Below, piece after piece: positions 13,054 to 23,959 of a DNA stretch of 64,000 nt. Position 1 is the first letter of the stretch, and every line of letters begins with the position of its first letter. Made by a program: the position numbers and the translations under genes. The stretch lies in assembly GCA_023376005.1 (NCBI GenBank), contig CM042145.1, forward strand, positions 19,270,431 through 19,334,430. Reading direction: 5' to 3'. The notes under the pieces are model-generated. The model ran no database searches, was not told the DNA's origin, and worked only from the letters and a program-made list of their open reading frames with translations. Source of the DNA: Doryteuthis pealeii. Taxonomy: Eukaryota > Mollusca > Cephalopoda > Myopsida > Loliginidae.

Positions 13054-13055
<2 letters not shown>
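12771..13055 (+). mobile_element. tRNA-derived SINE (family S1), copy 1
   Basis: The head carries an A-box-like tggtgtaatggttaatgg at 12781 and a B-box-like gagttcaaatcc at 12828-12839, at tRNA-like spacing. The body contains the family-specific words tagcgctaatacccttgg, tccctccagctatgggtaa and ctaggagaaggaaaactctg, shared with 13309-13555 and 61001-61236. It ends at a (TA)n microsatellite (about 13055-13094), a common SINE tail arrangement. It is non-autonomous and depends on a LINE for mobility. Confidence 0.85.

Positions 13056-13096
<41 letters not shown>
13052..13096. repeat. (TA)n microsatellite at SINE tail
   Basis: About 20 TA dinucleotides directly follow SINE S1 copy 1. The mirror tract is at about 41838-41871. 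Confidence 0.95.
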
Positions 13097-13097
<1 letters not shown>

Positions 13098-13308
13098 AAT
13101 AATTCCAACAGTCCCCTGTCTTTTTTTATGTTAGCAATTCAGCTACCATTTAATTTAATACGAGAACAGTATACAAATATATAGAGTTTTAGAAAAAATA
13201 TAAGATATGTATTAATATGTAGATAAATGCTAAAGATATAATTTTGATTTCAATGTGTTTGCATTACTATTAAAAAGTGTTGTGATATTAGGTTGCTACT
13301 ATTGTTAT

Positions 13309-13555
13309 GGGAAGTGCGGTGGTGTACTGGTTAGAGTCATAGGAAATGGACTCATCAAGCTGAGTTCAGTTCCTGGACGAAGCTACAGTTTCCATAGCAC
13401 TAATACCCTTGGCAAGGTATGAATTCAACTATTCTCCCTCCAGCTATGGGTAAATAGTAGGGCAGACTGGGCTCTTTAACCTTAGTTAGGCAACCAGTCT
13501 AGGAGAAGGAAAACTCTGAATTCAAACCTGTTAAACTCCGCTTGGGGTGGTCACT
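13309..13555 (+). mobile_element. tRNA-derived SINE S1, copy 2
   Basis: It has the same head (gtgcggtggtgtactggtta, then gagttcagttcctgga) and body (gctatgggtaaatagtaggg, ctaggagaaggaaaactctg) as copy 1 and ends near gcttggggtgg. It lies about 250 bp downstream of copy 1 in the same orientation. The B box is weakened (ttcagttcc). Confidence 0.8.
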
Positions 13556-13682
13556 ACTAGAATAGGCTCAGTCCTAATTAGTGATCTATTTCAATTTCTT
13601 TTTAAATTTGATTTTTATTTAATTTTATGACATAAAAATCAAGTAATAGTTGATGTTGAAGATTCAAATAATTGCGATTCCA

Positions 13683-14160
13683 TATATCTATCTATCTATC
13701 TATCTATCAATCTATCTATCTATTTATCTATCGATCTATCTGAGTATTTTTATATCTATCTATCAATTTATCAATCTATCTATCTATCTATTTATCTATC
13801 GATCTGAGTATTTTTTATATCTATCTATCAATTTAGCTATCTATTTATCTATCGATCTATCTGAGTATTTTTATACCTATCTATCTATCAATTTATCAAT
13901 CTATTTATCTATCGATCTATCTGAGTATTTTTATATCTATCTATCTATCAATCTATCTATCTATCTATCTATTTATCTATTGATCTATCTGAGTATTTTT
14001 ATATCTATCTATCAATTTATCAATCTATCTATCTATCTATTTATCTATTGATCTATCTGAGTATCTTTATATCTATCTATCAATTTATCAATCTATCTAT
14101 CTATTTATCTATCGATCTATCTGAGTATTTTTTATATCTATCTATTTATCTATCGATCTC
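13683..14160 (+). repeat. Compound (TATC)n microsatellite with higher-order units
   Basis: Tetranucleotide tatc/tatt runs are broken at regular intervals by tgagtattttta (near 13741, 13806, 13861, 13921, 13989, 14057 and 14119), giving units of about 55-68 bp. Open frames of ILSIYLSI-type repeats here are a by-product. The mirror copy is at 40775-41252. Confidence 0.95.
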
Positions 14161-14512
14161 AGTCTGTTCATATTTGTTAATCTATCTAAACAAATGAAAA
14201 GGTAGATACATTTAATGAAATTAATCTTGACTCCAAGCAATTAAAAAGCAAATAAAAATTTCCTTTTAAAAAATAAATAAAGATTAGAAAAAACTGTTGG
14301 GTCAGTAAAACGGTAATTCTGGGTGGACATAAGTCCAATAGGGTTATTCAATGCTGTCCGAGCAATAATTCAAATGTGGAAATTCATTTTGAATAATTTG
14401 AATGATTTTCCAGGTTGAATCATTTCAACGAGAATGATAAGGTTTTATAGATTCTTTTTCTTTCTTTTTTTGAAAGTCCATCACAGACGACAATGACATC
14501 ACTCCATATCTT

Positions 14513-14830
14513 CATTTATGGACCCTATGGTGGCTCATTAGTCCAATTCTGGACTTGTAGATGTGGTCACACACATTGCAGGGGAAATTCCCATCTACAT
14601 TTGGTTGTTCATAATGATGAAGACATCACCGTTCTGCAGTCTTGTTTATCTCATTATTGAGCTGCTTAGCTCCTGTGCGGCAAGCATCTTGCCAACCCTG
14701 TCTGTTGGAGGCCAGATCTTCCACGCTTGAAGGTGTGATGTTACATTTCTTCAACATTGTCTTAATATGGTCTTTGAACCACTTTTTAGGGGCTCCTGTC
14801 CTCCGCGTGCCATCTGTGAGTTCACTGTAA
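14513..14830 (-). pseudogene. Non-LTR retrotransposon 3' ORF remnant with C-terminal C2H2 finger
   Basis: On the minus strand the sequence reads SELTDGTRRTGAPKKWFKDH, then a KCNITPS and WQDACRTGA region, then after a frameshift FPCNVCDHIYKSRIGLMSHH followed by RVHK and a stop. The PKKWFKD and WR/WQ motifs and the final zinc finger (C-x2-C-x12-H-x4-H) match what I know of the C-terminus of a widespread family of invertebrate RT polyproteins. A stop and extra bases near 14622 break the frame in this arm, whereas the right-arm copy (40112-40422) is open at that point. Only the tail of the ORF is present, as expected for 5'-truncated insertions. Confidence 0.75.
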
Positions 14831-15694
14831 ATTAGTTTAAGGGGAATCTGTCTGCAGGAATGCGGATGGTGTGATAATGTTTTATAGATATGTAACATTC
14901 ATCTATAACAAATCCAATTTCACTGACAAATTAAAATGACAATTCTTCCAAGCTGTAGTGTGAGACTACCTGTTCTGCACTCTGCACCTTCAATGCACGA
15001 TGTCTAGACCCCAAGCGTTGTGATATTCTGTGCTGGCCAATTTGAAGGCATGAGTCAGAAACAGGTTCACAAGAATTAAAAGAAAAAAAAACAACAACAA
15101 CTACAAGTGTTTGTAAACAAGACGCAGATGGAAGAAGGGGGTCTGTGATACTTTGCTGTCTATCCAACTGGCTGCTACTGGCTACCTCTCTTGTTGTGGA
15201 TTCGGGGCTAACTACTGCTACCGACGTTAACACCTCTAGGGCCTGGGTTCTAACTGACTTAGTGCTAGAGTTTAGCTGTATTTATGTCAAACTCTCCTTC
15301 CCCACCCATCTTCTCCGGACCACACAGATGGCCAGTACTTAAATCAAATCGCCGACTTCTAGTCATCATTAACCCTTAAAATTAAAGCAATTAAATATTT
15401 TTCCAGACTTAATGTCTTCAATACTTCGAACATTAATTTTTTTTCAAAAGAGAATTCCTCATAAAAAATAGCCTCTTTGCTTTTAATACCTGGGTGCATA
15501 AGATATTATCACTAAGTGGCCTAACTTCATGGTGGTCGTACAAGTCTCTTAAACTTTATGGCCTAATCTTTGGATTCGTAAAAAGGTCAACCACCCACCC
15601 CTTTTACTTATGCCTGGCTTTAACCTATTCTCTTTCTTATTCATTCATTTATTTATTTATTCTGACCATGTTCGTCTTCAACCATAGTATCACA
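14831..15694. other. Unassigned repeat-arm sequence
   Basis: This AT-moderate sequence is mirrored at about 39240-40110. It contains a pyrimidine-rich stretch (15142-15230) and no recognisable domain in any frame. Confidence 0.5.
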
Positions 15695-16128
15695 TAGTTG
15701 TGTCAGTGTTGCTGTATGGCTGCACCACTTGGACCCTAATGAAGTGCCTGGAGAATAAGCTAGATGGGAGCTGCACAAGAATGTTGCGTGTGATCTTGAA
15801 CAAGTTGTAGAAACAACATCCCTCAAGGAAGCAGCTGTACGGCCACTTGCCCACTATCTCACAAACCATCCAAGTGAGACGGACAAGGCATGCTGGACAC
15901 TGCTGGAGAAGCAAGGATGAACTCATAAGCAACATTCTCCTGTGGAAACCAGCATATGGACATGCTAATGTGGGACCCCCAGCAAGGACCTACATTGACC
16001 AGCTCTGCGTGGATACTGGATGCTGCACAAAGGACCTGTCGGAGACAATGAATGATAGAGAAGGTTGGCAAGAGATTGTCATTGATATCCATGCTAAATG
16101 TGCAACATTATGATGATGATGATGATAC
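15695..16128 (+). pseudogene. RTE-like non-LTR retrotransposon 3' end with (GAT)n tail, copy 1
   Basis: The translation shows SVLLYGCTTWTLMK, LENKLDGS.TRMLRVIL, then after a stop and frameshift QLYGHLPTISQTIQVRRTRH, AGHCWRSKDELIS, PPARTYIDQLC and NDREGWQEIV, ending at tga within (GATGAT)n. This is the conserved C-terminal region after the RT domain of a family that is very common in invertebrate genomes, and the microsatellite-like tail suits RTE-type elements. The endonuclease and the catalytic RT core are absent. The mirror copy is at 38800-39240, with related copies at 46126-46466 and 52903-53486. Confidence 0.85.
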
Positions 16129-17126
16129 AACAAATCATCATTATCATCATGAATACTAGCAAAAAACAAAACAAAAAAACGCTCTCTGGGCAGTGTAAAA
16201 ATTAATTTTTTGAAAGATATTGCCTAAGGGGGTGGAAGTTTTTCGTTTTGTGACAGACGACAATATCTTTTTTATTTTTTTTTTTTAACATACTGAATTC
16301 TACAATTCTACAAAATGTTATTAAAATTTAACAAATATTTTAATTCTAGTGTAAAAAAAAATTTTTTTTAAAATTATATCTTGATTTTATCGATGTCCAA
16401 AAGTATGTAAAAGGATTTTTTGACACGCTCTTTCACAAAAAAATATAAACAGATCTTTGAAATCTTATTTTTTAATAATAGACATAAATTCAAATAACTA
16501 TGTGTTGAATGAAATTTATTGTGTACAGTGCTCAGGTGCACCACAACTCATCAAAGTCTCATGTCAAGTACACAGAATAATGTTGTGTCAGGAACATGAA
16601 CAGTTTACAGTAGTAATATGCATGTATGTGTACGCATGTGTGCATATGTATGTGGAGAGTGGCATCAGGTATAGTGTCGGTGAACCACAGGAAGCATGGA
16701 GGCTTTGAAAGACTCAGTGCTTCAGCAGCCTACAACAGACGCGGGCAATTTATTCCATGTCTCTTTCTAATAAAATAATAGACATAAATTCAAATAACTA
16801 TGTGTTCTTTCTAATAAAATCAAGTTTCTCATAGTTAAATTCAAATTAGTTCAAACAATGTTGTTCTTTATTGTATTGACGATTTTGAGTAATGTGACAT
16901 AAGCTTTTGTTTGTAGTTTTGGTTACAGACAAATAGAGACCGAAACTTCATTTTTAATAGATAAAAACTAATAAAACATATCAGATTTGATGGCTTAAGA
17001 ATAGATTGGCTCAAAAATTGAAATACAAGATGCCATATAAAGCCGCTCTACTATTTTCTCACAAAAATGGTTCAGAAAAATCTCCCAGGTTCTATATGTG
17101 AAATTGGAATATCTCATAGAATAATG
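16129..17126. other. Unassigned repeat-arm sequence with internal duplications
   Basis: A stretch reading aatagacataaattcaaata occurs at about 16479 and again at about 16779, so part of this is a roughly 300-bp duplication. The segment 16855-16975 resembles 10745-10850 in inverse orientation. No coding region was found. Confidence 0.5.
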
Positions 17127-17333
17127 GGTTATTTCCTATAAGTCTAACATAGACAAAGGGGAACCACTCTTGACTGATAAATTATCTATTTATTTTCCCA
17201 TTAAACTAACCCTAAACCCTAAACCCTAACTCTAACCCCGTTTTCTTTTTTCCTAGTAGATCAATGAATAAATAAATAATTTATCAGTCAAGAGTGGTTC
17301 CCCTTTGTTTATGTTAGACTCATAGGAATAACC
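17127..17333 (+). mobile_element. Telomere-loop foldback, family B, copy 1
   Basis: The terminal inverted repeats of about 75 bp start ggttatttcctataagtcta and include aaggggaaccactcttgact and ataaattatctatttatt. The loop has (ACCCTAA)-type telomeric units (about 17206-17240) and a short gttttcttttttcctagtag linker. The flanks ataatg on the left and agataatg on the right look like an imperfect target-site duplication. No ORF is present, and the transposase superfamily is not recognised. Confidence 0.8.
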
Positions 17334-17549
17334 AGATAATGTTTACTCAGATGACATAGATGAGTAGTATGTGTACATAGACTAAACCCCATGATACTGA
17401 TACTGTAATATTAATGGTAAAAGGGAAGATGTTATATGTCACAAAATATCTTATATCAGGGGTGTCCAAACTGCTGCTGCTGGTGAGCTAAATGCTGACC
17501 TTTGACCTTTCATATTCAGTTTGTGGAAAATTCAGGTATTATCACATAG

Positions 17550-18000
17550 GCCTCCTGCCTTAAAAAACGCTAAGTGATGCCTGCTGAAAAAATCAACCCT
17601 ACGATTGAACTCCCTAGCTGTTTGAAGGCATTTTCCCTGAAAAGTTAATGCAATACGAAAAACAATATTTTACCCCTCTCCCAAATCTTTTCTCAACAAG
17701 TAAATGTAAATATTTTAACTCTTCCCAATTTAAAATATTTTTTTTAGCAGTTTGTATGAAGAATAGTTACTTGAAACTATAATTGGTGCATATTGCATAA
17801 ATGCGTTCTGGCCTCCTGCCCTAAAAAACGCTAAACGGTGCCTGCTGAAAAAATCAACCCTCGCTACGATTGAACTCCCTTGCTGTTTGAAGGCATTTTT
17901 TCTGAAAAGTTAATGCGATATGAAAGCGATATTTTACCCCCCGCCCAAGTCTTTTTTTGACAAGTAAATTTAAATATTTTAACCGGGAGGGTTAAAATAT
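17550..18000 (+). repeat. Dispersed repeat D (cctcctgcc...aaaaacgctaa), two tandem copies
   Basis: The words cctcctgccttaaaaaacgc, gcctgctgaaaaaatcaacc and gctgtttgaaggcatttt occur at about 17550 and again at about 17811, about 260 bp apart. A diverged inverted piece lies at 18505-18615, and related copies at 61711-61770 and in the termini of family C (59060-59110, 59450-59490). It is probably an end of a foldback element. Confidence 0.75.
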
Positions 18001-18248
18001 TTAAGATATTTTTCTAGTGATTTAAATGCGTTTTTATCAACAAATAACTTTAGTGGTTTGAAGGCGTTAAAAGTAAGCCACCAACCAGGGTTTTTTTATC
18101 AACAAGTAAATGTAAATATTTTACCTTTTAAAATGTCTTCTTTTTTCTTTGGTATTTTCATTTTATTTTAATTAAAAGAAACTGTCACATATTTTTAAAT
18201 GAATTCGACTGAGTTTTGAAAATTAAAACAATCAATACAATTGCATAT

Positions 18249-18250
18249 CA

Positions 18251-18281
<31 letters not shown>

Positions 18282-18297
18282 GTATATGTATATATAT
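18249..18297. repeat. (TA)n/(TGTATA)n microsatellite
   Basis: An interrupted TA-rich simple repeat, mirrored near 36680-36725. Confidence 0.9.
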
Positions 18298-18452
18298 TGT
18301 TGTTGGCAGCCTCCGTCTACAAGAGACGATGGAGTAGTTTCAAAGTGTTTTCTTTTTTTCTTTTTTTGAACTTCATAGCCTTTGCAGGTTCATATGGAGG
18401 ATGAGCTGTTGCCCATGCAGCAAATCCCCCCTCTCCACACTGCCGCTGTGAT

Positions 18453-18454
<2 letters not shown>

Positions 18455-18499
<45 letters not shown>
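18455..18499. repeat. (TA)n microsatellite
   Basis: About 22 TA dinucleotides, mirrored at about 36477-36519. It sits between inverted pieces of repeat D. Confidence 0.95.
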
Positions 18500-18500
<1 letters not shown>

Positions 18501-18763
18501 ACTTTTCGGGAAAAAACACCTTCAAACAGTTAGACAGTTCAATTATAGTGCAGGATGGTTTTTCAGCAGGTGCCACTTAGTGTTTTTTAGGGCAGCAGGC
18601 CAGGACGCATTTATGCGATATGCACCAAAAATTCTAGATAATTTGAATATCTTAGAAATGTTGATCTGAATTCAGAGAAAGAAATATATGGCTTTTTGTA
18701 ATGAGAACCTGTAAAAACCATGTCTGACATCATCTGTAGCGCTTACATCAAACAAATTTAGAC

Positions 18764-18868
18764 ACAAAGTTACTTCCCTTAGACTCATTATTATTCCCCT
18801 TGGCCGTCTCTAAATTTTTGGTTGTGCTTCGGTACTCAGTCACAACAATACAAGGGAGGTAACTTTGT
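18764..18868. mobile_element. Short MITE-like hairpin with TIR acaaagttacttccctt
   Basis: Inverted ends acaaagttacttccctt (18764-18780) and aagggaggtaactttgt (18852-18868) flank about 70 bp. They differ at one base. The mirror copy is at about 36105-36210. No coding capacity. Confidence 0.65.
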
Positions 18869-18893
18869 AAGATTTGAAACATAAAAAGATTGA

Positions 18894-18961
18894 ACTAACC
18901 CTAAACCCTAACCCTAAGAGTGGTTCCCCTTTGTTTACGTTAGACTTATAGGAAATAACCC
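18894..18961 (+). mobile_element. Telomere-loop foldback, family B, truncated copy 2
   Basis: Only the loop (actaaccctaaaccctaacc) and one arm (agagtggttcccctttgttt ... ataggaaataacc) remain; the left arm is deleted. The mirror is at about 36010-36075. Confidence 0.75.
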
Positions 18962-19149
18962 TTTTTCTAGTGTTTAAATGCTCATATATATTATACTTTA
19001 AGGATCTCCTGACAGCTATTAAAAAATTTAGTGGAAAATCAACTTTGTATTTCTTTATAATTGTCAGTTTTGTACAATAATACAATTGAATATTGTTTCA
19101 AAACAAAATAATAAGAAAAAATCTAGTGGGTTCAATAAAACGAAAATTG

Positions 19150-20445
19150 AAAGATGTGGACTATATTAATGTTAGACAATCCTCAAAATTTGAGCTTCCG
19201 ATTTCAAAAATTGGCCAAGTTATGTCGATTTTTAGCTCTCCAAATTTGGTGGGGTTTACAAAAAATGGAGACTTTTTGTAATCTATTTTTGTCCGCAAAA
19301 CACATCAGGATACTGATCTTGCAAGGATCATCAATAACTTAAAATTGGTTGACTTTAAGATTTTTTAATAGCATTTTTGGATTCCTTGTGCAAAAATGCT
19401 TTTATAACCCAATTTTTAGTAGTAGGGAAGCTCTAGAACTCATTTTACAGACCTAAATAATTTACAAAAAGTCACCATTTTTTGTGACCATGTCGCAATT
19501 CCAGGTAATTCCATGTCAAATCATCCAGAAAAAGTAAAACTGTCACCCACCCCCTTCAATTTTTCTGAAATTTTTTCCAGGTGTGGACAATGTTAACGTT
19601 AGACAATCCTCAAAATTTGAGCTTCCGATTTCAAAAATTGGCCAAGTTATGTTGATTTTTAGCTCTCCAAATTTGGTGGGGTTTACAAAAAATGGCCACT
19701 TTTTGTAATCTATTTTTGTCTGTAAAATACATCAGGATACTGATCTTGCGAGGAAAAAATCAGAAATCATCAATAACTTAAAATTGGTTGACTTTAAGAT
19801 TTTTTTAATAGTATTTTTGGATTCCTTGTGCAAAAATGCTTTTATAACCCAATTTTTAGTAGTAGGGAAGCTCTAGAACTCATTTTACAGACCTAAATAA
19901 TTTACAAAAAGTCACCATTTTTTGTGACCATGTCGCAATTCCAGGTAATTCCATGTCAAATCATCCAGAAAAAGTAAAATTGTCACCCACCCCCTTCAAT
20001 TTTTCTGAAATTTTTTCCAGGTGTGGACAATGTTAACGTTAGACAATCCTCAAAATTTGAGCTTCCGATTTCAAAAATTGGCCAAGTTATGTTGATTTTT
20101 AGCTCTCCAAATTTGGTGGGGTTTACAAAAAATGGCCACTTTTTGTAATCTATTTTTGTCTGTAAAATACATCAGGATACTGATCTTGCGAGGAAAAAAT
20201 CAGAAATCATCAATAACTTAAAATTGGTTGACTTTAAGATTTTTTTAATAGTATTTTTGGATTCCTTGTGCAAAAATGCTTTTATAACCCAATTTTTAGT
20301 AGTAGGGAAGCTCTAGAACTCATTTTACAGACCTAAATAATTTACAAAGAGTCACCATTTTTTGCGACTAGGTAATTCCATGTCAAATCATCCAGAAAAA
20401 AGTAAAATTGTCACCCACCTCCTTCAATTTTTCTGAAATTTTGTA
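19150..20445 (+). repeat. 440-bp tandem repeat, 3 units
   Basis: Units begin at about 19152, 19581 and 20021 (gtgtggacaatgttaacgtt), giving a period of 440 bp. Units 2 and 3 are nearly identical; unit 1 differs more and carries small deletions. Words such as gagcttccgatttcaaaaat and ccatgtcaaatcatccagaa mark each unit. An inverted piece of the unit (caaatttggagagctaaaaa, 20490-20660) follows, so the block as a whole is a tandem array ending in a partial inversion. The mirror array is at 34550-35815. Confidence 0.9.
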
Positions 20446-21028
20446 CAGCTATCGACTATGTTAAAGACAATCCCCAAAATTTAGACCCCCCTCAAATTTG
20501 GAGAGCTAAAAATCGACATAACACCACCAATTTTTGGAATTGGAAGTTCAAATTTTAGGGATTGTCTAACTTTAACATAATCCACATATGGACAAAATTT
20601 CAAAAAGATTTAAGGGGATGGGTGACATGGCCTGGATGATTTGACATGGAATAACCCGTATGACAGTAATGCAGGGGAGGAGAGAAAGTGAGAGAGTGAA
20701 AGGGAGCAAACTTGCTTGGTTGAAGTTAAACTGCTTGCTTGATAGCAGGGGTGGAAAAATGGTAATAAAGAAAAACAGAGTCAATAAATGGGGTGGAATT
20801 TATATCCAGAAATGTACAATTTTTTTCTTATAATTGTTACGTGGGCTTACAAAGAAGTTAAGCCATTTAATGTTTATTCTATGGTGCATGTGTAGTGGGC
20901 CGGTGTAAATATATTCCAACCCTACTCACAATATTTTAAATGACAAAAAATGAAAATGACGCAGGTTAGGCAAAAAATGGAAGAACAACAAACATGTAGT
21001 ATATAGATAACAACAACAAAGAAATTTA
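20446..21028. other. Inverted 440-bp-repeat fragment and unassigned sequence
   Basis: 20490-20660 is related in reverse orientation to the start of the 440-bp unit. The rest (20661-21028) is mirrored at about 33970-34340 and shows no recognisable gene. Confidence 0.55.
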
Positions 21029-21260
21029 GGTTATTTCCTATAAGTCTAACATGATCAAAGGGGAACCACTCGTGACTGATAAATTATTTATTTATTTTCC
21101 CATTAAATTAACCCTAAACCCTAACCCTAACCCTAACCATAAACCCTAACCCTAACCCTAACCCTGTCTTCTTTTTTCCTAGTAGATCAATAAATAAATA
21201 AATAAATTATCAGTCAAGAGTGGTTCCCCTTTGTTTATGTTAGACTCATAGGAAATAACC
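21029..21260 (+). mobile_element. Telomere-loop foldback, family B, copy 3
   Basis: A complete copy with arms ggttatttcctataagtcta and tagactcataggaaataacc. The loop has about eight CCCTAA-type units (21110-21165). The flanks aaattta (left) and aaaattta (right) suggest a target-site duplication of about 7 bp. Confidence 0.85.
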
Positions 21261-22198
21261 AAAATTTATTCCATGATTGTGGTCAGTATAATTGATATAT
21301 TAAGAAAGGTGTTAATAACTCACATTCCTAAGATAATTGTCTCATCATTGGAGTATCCTCAGGTCAAAATCTAAGTTGCGTATCTTGACGTTATCAGCAT
21401 TTCTGGCGCCAGGCTGCCTGGTTGTGAAGCTGTATCCATTACTTCTAGTCATGGCAGCTCTCTCTGTTCGGGTTGGAAGTTAAATCCCATATCTATGATC
21501 TTTTTAGTGACTCTTGTTGGACTATTTGTAGTATATAAGCCGTGCTGCAATCTACCACTTAAATTTATAGACTAAGCGAGATCACGTGTTTTAAACCTCA
21601 GCCAATCAACAGCTCGAATACATGGTTGGTTAACTACTTAATCGGATGATATTGACAGACAACCATTTGCACTCATTGATGAACGATCTGTCAGACTGAG
21701 GAGCACCAAGGAACAACCAAAGGATCATAGGCAATATTAAGGGACATTAAGGAGGAATGCAAGGATTCTTCAATAAGGATCGCGCTCTGCTTAACACAAA
21801 GGATCTCCGCTGGACAGCACTCTTGCTTGAAGCCTAAAGGATGGCCACAAAAATCGTAACATGTCTGGCTGGCATCCGTGAAAACGCTGTTGATCACATT
21901 CTCATCATGGCAAAAGTCCATCTGCTACATGCCGAGGATAAGGTCCCTCTCACACCCCAGGGATAAAGTCCCATCTTGGTCGTGGGTAAAGGCCAGTTGA
22001 TTTGTTAATTCATAGTCAGCTTATATTGGTGTTAACCGGCTCTGAATTAATCCTTTTCTTTTTGGTGGTAATGATTTACGACCCTCCTTGAATTTTAATG
22101 TGCAGACATATTTGTAAGCACCCCACATGACTTGCCTTATCCAATCAGATTCTAGAGATTACTTAATTATTTTTTTTTAATCTCGTTTGGGTTATTTT
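21261..22198. other. Unassigned repeat-arm sequence
   Basis: It is mirrored at about 32815-33738. Short open frames occur on both strands (for example 21691-21921 minus) but none has a recognisable domain, and the mirror copy does not preserve them. Confidence 0.5.
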
Positions 22199-22391
22199 CT
22201 ATAAGTCTAACATGATAAAAGGGGAACCACTCTTCACTGATAAATTATTTATTTATTTATTGATCTACTAGGAAAAAAGAAGACGGGGTTAGGGTTAGGG
22301 TTTAGGGTTAGTTTAATGGAAAAATAAATAAATAATTTATCAGTCAAGAGTGGTTCCCCTTTGCTCATGTTAGACTTATAGGAAATAACCC
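22199..22391 (-). mobile_element. Telomere-loop foldback, family B, copy 4
   Basis: The loop is in the TTAGGG orientation (about 22286-22312), opposite to copies 1 and 3, so the element inserted in the other direction. The arms start gggttattttctataagtct and end ttataggaaataaccc. The shared word gtttg on both flanks is a possible target-site duplication. Confidence 0.85.
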
Positions 22392-22759
22392 TTGTTTGTC
22401 CAAAATTGTGGAAGTTTTTGAATTTGGATAGAAGTTATGGTTGGCACGTCTTTTACGTTTTTTTCTTTTTCATTGTTTAGTAAATTATAGGAGTTTATCC
22501 TATACATGTGTGATGACAGACGTTCACCTGATCCAAAGTGATAACGTTGCCTGGCGTTTCTGACTGCTATTTGTGAACGTAATGAAGTGGGTCTGAACTT
22601 ACCTGACTCCAAGCGTCCCCGATGCTTAATCTGTACTGTCATGGCCGCCATCTGTTATTCTGTTGCTGCACATGGCAGGGTGGGCCGTTTTATGACCCTC
22701 AGTAATTTGAATATGTGAGCCACTAGCTCAATAAAGGGCAAACTATTTTGAAAAGAAGG

Positions 22760-22895
22760 CAGACTTTGTGTTTGAGGTGAGTCGAACGCCAGACTTTGTG
22801 TTTAAGGTGAGTCAAACGCCAGACTTCTTTGTCTTTGAAGCGAGTCGAATGCCAGACTTTGTGTTTGAGGTGAGTCGAACACCAGACTTTGTGCG
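22760..22895 (+). repeat. 30-bp minisatellite, array 1
   Basis: About 4-5 units of gccagactttgtgtttgagg plus tgagtcgaac, period about 30 bp with indels. A second array of the same unit is at 23056-23185. The mirrors are at 32105-32250 and 31815-31960. Confidence 0.85.
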
Positions 22896-23055
22896 TTTAT
22901 AATATCTGTGTGTATATTTCGTTAAGCAACGTTTTTCTATTGCATTTTGGACTCCTTTTAAAATCAGTGAAATGTCCCGGATGCTGCACATGGGCAGGGT
23001 GGGTCATTTATGACCCTCAGTAATTTGAATATGTGAAACTATTTTGAAAAGAAGG

Positions 23056-23185
23056 CAGACTTTGTGTTTGAGGTGAGTCGAACGCCAGACTTTGTGTTTA
23101 ATGCGAGTTGAACGCCAGACTTTGTGTTTGAGGTGAGTTGATTGCCAGACTTTGCGTTTGAGGTAAGTCGAACACCAGACTTTGT
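23056..23185 (+). repeat. 30-bp minisatellite, array 2
   Basis: This is the same unit as array 1 and is preceded by the same leader (gggtcatttatgaccctcag near 22683 and 23003), so the two arrays are a duplication of about 300 bp. Confidence 0.85.
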
Positions 23186-23579
23186 GTGTTAAGCAACGTT
23201 TTTCCATTGCATTTTAGACAACTTTTAAAATCAGTGAAATGTCCCGATTTGTAGGCTCGGTGTTGAACTTTTGTATGGGTAGCAGTTGGTCTGAATTATG
23301 GCGTGAAGAACCAGGATCTTGAAAGGAGAATAATTATATAACTGTTCAATAAAAGAAATGAAGGAAATGACTGAAACTTACTCTTATCTGGAGGTATTAC
23401 ATTTCTATATCATTGTTTCATATAATACTACAGACATTTCCGTAGCAGAATATTCTGAACACATTTTTAGAAGTGTTGCCAAATTATCTATATATTAGTA
23501 CACGTGTTCCTAAAAAGTATGACCGTTATCATCTTGCAATACCCTCTGGTTAAAAATGAGACCGTCCAAATCATCCAAG

Positions 23580-23704
23580 ATGAAACATTTCCCAACGGTA
23601 ATAGCACTATGAGAAATGCAAACATCCTTCTTCAGGATTTGAACTCAGGTCACTGAGTCCAATTTCTATGACAATAACCATTATACAGCAAGCGCCTCCA
23701 TTTT
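23580..23704 (-). mobile_element. tRNA-derived SINE S1-like, truncated copy
   Basis: On the minus strand the head is ggaggcgcttgctgtataat, ggttattgtcat, then gagttcaaatcctgaag (B-box-like). The body is short and ends near aacatttcatcttggat. The mirror is at 31317-31440. Confidence 0.7.
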
Positions 23705-23716
23705 TTTAAAACAGCT

Positions 23717-23959
23717 TTAACTCTTTGCCTACCAAACTTCTTCCATGTCTGCACCAAATTTTCTTGGTATTGGTTTACGTGTATGATCAGATATTTCAAA
23801 GTTCACTATCTATTCACCTCAAAAGATGGCAAGGTTGTTCACGTAATCATTTTTCAGAGTAAACAAGTGACACATGCTAGAGCTGCTGCCAGTGGCTTAC
23901 GGCAAGATCGCAGTGGTGGGAGAGCCACTTTGAGCAGGTTAAAGTAGGCAAAGAGTTAA
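23717..23959 (+). mobile_element. TTAA-flanked MITE (piggyBac-like TIR), copy 2
   Basis: The ends are ttaactctttgcctac and gtaggcaaagagttaa, a perfect 16-bp inverted repeat including TTAA, with a 243-bp non-coding body. This is the best-preserved copy here. TTAA targets and TTAACYCTTTG-type ends are typical of piggyBac-derived MITEs; this is inferred from the termini. Confidence 0.85.

Noticed and set aside
13650..14051. Open frame of ILSIYLSI-type repeats
   Set aside because: This is the translation of a TATC microsatellite. There is no gene evidence.
18216..18669. Small open frames with IYIYIYIY runs
   Set aside because: They are produced by (TA)n microsatellites.
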